Assembly (NCBI GenBank): GCA_026389415.1
Contig: JAPLHX010000028.1
Span: 1 to 8,618 of the forward strand
Reading direction: 5' to 3'
Origin: Coprothermobacterota bacterium
GTDB lineage: Bacteria > Caldisericota > JANLFM01
DNA length: 8,618 nt
The translations under genes were made by a program, and so were the position numbers. Of the stretch, positions 5,838-8,618 are shown piece after piece. A model generated the notes under the pieces. That model was not told where the DNA came from, ran no database searches, and saw nothing but the letters and a program-made list of their open reading frames with translations. Position 1 is the stretch's first letter; every line of letters starts with the position of its first letter.

Positions 5838-5856
5838 TGCCCGGCAACGGCCGGCA
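5838..5856. other. Small GC-rich hairpin in the convergent intergenic region
   Basis: Between the AhpD-like gene and the convergent LiaF-like gene (5784-5939) a perfect 5-bp stem CCGGC/GCCGG with an AACG loop lies at 5841-5854. It is extendable by TG/CA across a one-base bulge. No T-run follows on either strand, so it is not a classical intrinsic terminator, though it could attenuate or protect either 3' end. A short inverted repeat GGGAACTTCCC lies at 5878-5888. Nothing else is recognisable in this 156-base gap. Confidence 0.25.
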
Positions 5857-5939
5857 CAGTATGCGCAGCAGCAAGGGGGGAACTTCCCGGGTGCCGACGG
5901 AAATGGAACCAGGAATGAGCTAGTGCGATCCTGCTTGAC

Positions 5940-6419
5940 TCAGTGGCGCCAGAAGGACCCGGCCAGCGCGCCTAACCCTCCGATGATCAGGAAAATCGGC
6001 CACCACTTGCCCCAATCCAAATCGAATAGGAACATCACAGCCACGGCCAGCAGGACGAAACCTCCGATCAGGGATCCGCGCGCACCGTACGAGACCTTCC
6101 CTTCTGCGCGGTAGATGCTGAACGCGGAGGCAAACGAACCAATGGCCGGGATCAGGATAAACAATGCCCACCAGTTCCAATGGCCGAAGGAAATCGCGCC
6201 CGTATTCTGCAGCAAGAATACGACGCCGACAGCGATCAGGACAAATGCCCAGATCCAGGCGCTGGAGTACCCACCGCGGTGGCGATGGCGGCGGTCGTCT
6301 TCCCAGCCCCAGGACTGTTGTGGCCGGCTCTCAGAATTGGGTGATTGCTGCTGCGGCGGCGGGTTGGACGGTTGGCCTGGAGGTGGATTTGGATCAACGG
6401 GTGGTGGATTCTGGCTCAT
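5940..6419 (-). CDS. LiaF/LiaI-like (DUF5668-type) four-helix membrane protein with proline-rich head
   Basis: The 159-residue product begins with a hydrophilic segment rich in Pro, Gln and Ser (1-45, starting MSQNPPPVDPNPPPGQPSNP), then a basic HRHRGG patch. Four hydrophobic segments follow at about 54-70, 80-101, 113-131 and 136-156. They form two helical hairpins with tryptophan-rich turns (WNWWALFILIPAIGSF and DWGKWWPIFLIIGGLGAL), matching the LiaI/LiaF-like transmembrane region (DUF5668). In Firmicutes LiaF restrains a cell-envelope stress two-component system, but this protein lacks LiaF's C-terminal sensory domain and no kinase gene is adjacent, so that role should not be transferred. 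Similar stand-alone proteins with a proline-rich head seem typical of Chloroflexota. The ATG is well supported by AAGGAGGGG (6427-6435), 7 bases upstream. It diverges from the peptidase gene across 198 bases. Confidence 0.75.
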   Translation of the reverse strand: MSQNPPPVDPNPPPGQPSNPPPQQQSPNSESRPQQSWGWEDDRRHRHRGGYSSAWIWAFVLIAVGVVFLLQNTGAISFGHWNWWALFILIPAIGSFASAFSIYRAEGKVSYGARGSLIGGFVLLAVAVMFLFDLDWGKWWPIFLIIGGLGALAGSFWRH

Positions 6420-6549
6420 AACGAAACCCCTCCTTCTCTCTGTTCAAACTTGTGGATCTATGGCACTATCTTAGTCGGTTCCCGCTCGTTTGGCTACGAC
6501 ACTCCGACCTTTCACCCGTGTTTTTGTCGTGAATTCTGAAGCAATTCCC

Positions 6550-6588
6550 AGGGAAACTCTCCCTTGCGGCTGCGCAAATCGGTACAAT
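6550..6588 (+). promoter_or_regulatory. Putative -10 element and short inverted repeat upstream of the iminopeptidase gene
   Basis: TACAAT (6583-6588, 5/6 to consensus) lies 29 bases before the ATG, giving a leader of roughly 23 bases that contains the ribosome binding site. No acceptable -35 is visible at 16-18 bases. Just upstream is a perfect short inverted repeat AGGGA-AACTC-TCCCT (6550-6564), overlapping the expected -35 position, which could be an activator or repressor site. The rest of the divergent gap 6420-6617 holds the Shine-Dalgarno of the LiaF-like gene and nothing else I can name. Confidence 0.35.
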
Positions 6589-6617
6589 AGCATGAACATC
6601 ATCGAAGGAGGGTTCCA

Positions 6618-7508
6618 ATGACTTTACAGGCTGGCGAAGGATACATCCCGGTGGACGGAGGGCGCGTTTGGTATCAGATTGTGGGTTCTGGAAACGCGAT
6701 CCCTCTTCTCTGTCTGCATGGCGGCCCAGGTTTCTGCCACGATTATCTGGAAACGTTGGCCGATCTCTCCCCGGAACGGCCGGTGATCTTTTACGATCAG
6801 TTAGGCTGTGGCAATTCCGAGCGCCCCACCGATCCGTTCTTGTGGATCCCCGAGCGTTTCGTCGTCGAATTGGCGCAAGTGCGGTCTGCCCTCGGGTTGG
6901 ATCGAGTGCACATCCTGGGGCAATCCTGGGGATCGATGCTGCTGATTGACTACATTCTGACCAAACCCAAGGGCGTGTTGTCGATCGTCCTGGCCAGTCC
7001 CTGCACCAGCATCCCGATGTGGCTGTCCGATACGAACCGCTTGCGAAAAGCCCTACCAAGGGAAATCCAGGATGTGTTGGACGGGCACGAAGCTGCCGGT
7101 ACGTTGAACTCCCCCGAATACCAGGCGGCGACCACCGAGTATTACAAACGTCACCTATGCCGGATGCAGCCGTGGCCGATCTCCATGGAGCGCAGCATGG
7201 CCAAAGCCGGGTACTCCGTCTATCACACGATGTGGGGACCCACCGAGTTCAACATGACCGATGGGAACCTGCGCTACTACGACCGCACCTCCCGTTTGCA
7301 CGAGATCCAGATTCCTGCCCTGTGGACCTGCGGTCGTTTCGACGAAGCCCAGCCGGAAACAGTGGCTTCCTATCAAAAACTCCTGCCCGACTCGGAGTTG
7401 GTGGTGTTCGAGAACAGCTCGCACACGGCCCATTTGGAGGAACGAGAGCGCTACATGCAGGTGATACGGGGATTCTTATTTAAGGTGGAACGAAACCTCA
7501 GTCGCTAG
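6618..7508 (+). CDS. Proline iminopeptidase (peptidase family S33, alpha/beta hydrolase)
   Basis: Proline iminopeptidase (EC 3.4.11.5) removes N-terminal proline from short peptides in the cytoplasm. The 296-residue product has the expected length and no signal peptide. The HGGPG oxyanion-loop motif is at 34-38, followed by FYDQLGCGNSERP (58-70). The nucleophile elbow GQSWGS gives Ser103. The cap domain spans about 130-220 and includes MWGPTEFNMTDGNLRYYD, close to the GPSEF-type segment of Tricorn-interacting factor F1-like enzymes. CGRFDEAQPE supplies Asp242 and NSSHTAHLEE supplies His269, completing the triad. The ATG follows a strong AAGGAGG (6605-6611) at 6-base spacing. It appears monocistronic, with a tentative -10 at 6583. 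S33 relatives include other amidases and esterases, so substrate range is less certain than the fold. Confidence 0.88.
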   Translation: MTLQAGEGYIPVDGGRVWYQIVGSGNAIPLLCLHGGPGFCHDYLETLADLSPERPVIFYDQLGCGNSERPTDPFLWIPERFVVELAQVRSALGLDRVHILGQSWGSMLLIDYILTKPKGVLSIVLASPCTSIPMWLSDTNRLRKALPREIQDVLDGHEAAGTLNSPEYQAATTEYYKRHLCRMQPWPISMERSMAKAGYSVYHTMWGPTEFNMTDGNLRYYDRTSRLHEIQIPALWTCGRFDEAQPETVASYQKLLPDSELVVFENSSHTAHLEERERYMQVIRGFLFKVERNLSR

Positions 7509-7585
7509 TCAGTGGGCACCGAAACAGAGAGCCAGGATCACGAAGGCCAAGGAAAATGGACGCAAGCAACTAAGGAATGTTCGGT

Positions 7586-7830
7586 TTATGGCACTTTGGG
7601 TTCGTTGCCACAGCAACAGCAACGCTCGTGATACTCCAGGATGGTCTCATAGCGATCCAGCTCAAAATGGCAGCATTGGTAGTGCCGGTCACGCAACATC
7701 TGCCCCCTCGCCGCACGGGGGACTTCGCTCCGGAGAACGACAATCCTAGTTGTTGGGCCAAATCCACCTGGCTGATCCCTTCGAACGCCGTCAGGATCAG
7801 GGCCTGACGATAGGGTTCGGGCGGAAACAA
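7586..7830 (-). pseudogene. Remnant of a SigZ-like ECF sigma factor (region 4 and cysteine-rich tail, frameshifted)
   Basis: On the minus strand, bases 7830-7708 read EPYRQALILTAFEGISQVDL followed by AQQLGLSFSGAKS, the sigma region-4 helix-turn-helix of an ECF sigma factor. The frame then breaks at a G5 run (7707-7703). A second frame picks up as GQMLRDRHYQCCHFELDRY and EYHERCCCCGNEPKVP, ending at TAA (7588-7586). The CCHFELDR segment and Cys cluster match the C-terminal tail typical of SigZ-like factors. Either one base is missing or two are extra relative to an intact frame. Upstream, this frame is closed by a stop near 7861 and neither region 2 nor the rest of the gene is recognisable up to the next gene. 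SAKSRV-type residues are also changed (SPVRRG). The locus is therefore truncated as well as frameshifted, and is most likely a decaying gene. The anti-sigma or target genes are not in view. Confidence 0.75.
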
Positions 7831-8002
7831 GTATCCAAGACAGAAGTTCGTTTTAAGCTGTCAGAAAAAGTCGTCGCTCGAAACTGACTCCTTCGCCACT
7901 TGGAACCGATATAGGAGATGTCAAAAGAAAGACCGATGCGAAACACGGAGTACGGGTCAAGGCAAAAATGGTTCATACTATACAGGACCGAAGACGACCC
8001 AC

Positions 8003-8008
8003 AGGAGG
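8003..8008 (+). promoter_or_regulatory. Shine-Dalgarno that fixes the TTG start of the decarboxylase gene
   Basis: AGGAGG, part of a longer AGGAGGAG (8003-8010), lies 7 bases before a TTG at 8016. No ATG or GTG in the same frame offers a plausible N-terminus for the family, so the site decides the start. Confidence 0.75.
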
Positions 8009-8015
8009 AGATAAT

Positions 8016-8618
8016 TTGGCCCTAATTCTGGAGCAGGTTCAAGGTTGCATTGGCACGTTGACATTGAACAACGATGCCAAACGGAACTCCCTCAGCGAAG
8101 CGTTAATGGACGAATTGGTCTACGCCTTGGCCCGGATGAAGGGACAGAGCGCTCGCGCGGTGATCCTGCGGGCCAATCCGGGAACCAAAGTTTGGTCTGC
8201 CGGGCACGACATCCACGAATTGCCGAAGCCCGGGCATGACCCGTTGGCTTACGACGACTCACTGGAGAAAACGATCCGTGCCATCCAGCACTTTCCGGCG
8301 CCGGTTATCGCCATGATCGAGGGCGGGGTCTGGGGCGGAGCCTGCGAACTGACTTTGTCCTGCGATATCCGGATTGGAACTCCGACTGCGAGCTTCTGCA
8401 TCACTCCGGCCAAGATCGGCGTCCCCTACAACTTGAACGGAATCATGAATCTAGTCAACGCCCTAGGGGCGGCCACCACCCGGGAAATGATTTTTGTCGC
8501 GCAACCGTTGTCCGCGGAGCGGGCCTACCAGCTCGGCGCCCTCCACCACCTGGTGGCGCCGGAGGAACTGGAAGCCTATACGATCGATCTGGCGCGAAAA
8601 ATCTGTCTGAACTCGCCC
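8016..8618 (+). CDS. scpB: Methylmalonyl-CoA decarboxylase (enoyl-CoA hydratase/crotonase fold), first 201 codons
   Basis: This enzyme (EC 4.1.1.-) decarboxylates methylmalonyl-CoA to propionyl-CoA. In E. coli it is ScpB/YgfG of the sleeping-beauty-mutase pathway. The 201 residues present follow the E. coli enzyme closely. KVWSAGHDIHELP (58-70) is diagnostic and carries His64, equivalent to His66 of YgfG. It is followed by DPLAYDDSLEKTIRAI, the oxyanion-hole segment IEGGVWGGACELTLSCDIRI (101-120) and GVPYNLNGIMNL with Tyr138 (Tyr140 in YgfG). These two residues, together with the HDIHELP signature, separate it from ordinary enoyl-CoA hydratases. The start is TTG at 8016, set by AGGAGG 7 bases upstream. 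The family length of about 260 implies that roughly 60 residues lie beyond the right edge. No mutase or CoA-transferase gene is in view to confirm the pathway. Confidence 0.88.
   Translation, partial: MALILEQVQGCIGTLTLNNDAKRNSLSEALMDELVYALARMKGQSARAVILRANPGTKVWSAGHDIHELPKPGHDPLAYDDSLEKTIRAIQHFPAPVIAMIEGGVWGGACELTLSCDIRIGTPTASFCITPAKIGVPYNLNGIMNLVNALGAATTREMIFVAQPLSAERAYQLGALHHLVAPEELEAYTIDLARKICLNSP

Larger units (their letters stand above)
7509..8015. other. Intergenic region around the sigma-factor remnant
   Basis: This 507-base stretch has no intact gene I can support. Bases 7509-7585 follow the iminopeptidase stop and show no clear terminator hairpin. Bases 7586-7830 hold the sigma-factor remnant. 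Bases 7831-8015 lead into the decarboxylase gene; ACTATA-like sequence at 7976-7984 (TACTAT or TATACA) could be a -10, but no convincing -35 accompanies it. No tRNA, repeat array or insertion-sequence ends were seen. Confidence 0.5.

Noticed and set aside
5836..5888. Intrinsic terminator between the convergent AhpD-like and LiaF-like genes
   Set aside because: The GC-rich stems are short and no T-run follows on either strand, so it is kept only as a low-confidence hairpin.
7577..7807. 76-codon plus-strand ORF
   Set aside because: It is antisense to the sigma-factor remnant, which reads as a recognisable protein on the other strand.
7976..7984. Promoter for the methylmalonyl-CoA decarboxylase gene (TACTAT/TATACA)
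   Set aside because: No -35 hexamer is present at an acceptable distance, so it is mentioned only in the gap description.
7918..8025. 35-codon plus-strand ORF overlapping the decarboxylase start by 10 bases, possibly an upstream regulatory ORF
   Set aside because: Its only Shine-Dalgarno-like sequence (AGGAG) abuts the ATG with no spacing, and the peptide has no recognisable feature. Conservation in relatives would be needed to revive it.

Overview
The window is a gene-dense stretch of bacterial chromosome, moderately GC-rich by eye. It holds ten protein-coding loci on both strands and one decayed gene. The taxon is uncertain. The four-helix LiaF-like protein with a proline-rich head, the lipoprotein-type ComEA, and the mix of strong Shine-Dalgarno starts with apparently leaderless starts fit Chloroflexota (Anaerolineae-like). 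A moderate-GC member of Bacillota is the main alternative. This is inference from protein style; there is no rRNA or marker gene here.

Layout. Bases 1-1275 (minus strand) carry the DNA-uptake pair comEA-comEC; comEC runs off the left edge. A compact divergent control region (about 1276-1431) holds a good comEA promoter on the minus strand. On the plus strand it holds a MerR-type promoter with a 19-bp spacer and an internal dyad, in front of a 434-aa MerR regulator that has two GyrI-like effector-binding domains. This regulator converges with a TMEM175-family (DUF1211) membrane protein at 2740-3372 (minus).

Divergent from the channel gene is a plus-strand cluster (3491-5783). It starts with a 239-aa proteasome-beta-like Ntn-hydrolase-fold protein whose serine, directly after Met1, sits where the proteasomal Thr1 would be. 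Overlapping it by 14 bases is a D-amino-acid-transaminase-like PLP enzyme, followed by an AhpD-like CxxC redox protein predicted to be membrane-anchored at both ends. The channel and Ntn genes both have a -10-like hexamer exactly 6 bases before the start codon and no convincing Shine-Dalgarno, suggesting a pair of divergent leaderless transcripts.

A LiaF/DUF5668-like membrane protein (5940-6419, minus) and a proline iminopeptidase (6618-7508, plus) are divergently arranged. The following 507-base gap contains the remnant of a SigZ-like ECF sigma factor: only the region-4 helix-turn-helix and the cysteine-rich tail survive, split by a frameshift in a G5 run. The window ends inside a methylmalonyl-CoA decarboxylase (enoyl-CoA hydratase fold) that starts at a TTG with a strong ribosome binding site.

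The part most worth following up is the Ntn-fold protein/aminotransferase/AhpD-like cluster. The Ntn protein keeps proteasome-like Asp17, Arg19 and Lys33 spacing but has lost other active-site residues. The aminotransferase aligns without gaps to Bacillus D-amino acid transaminase yet lacks one of its substrate-carboxylate-binding residues.
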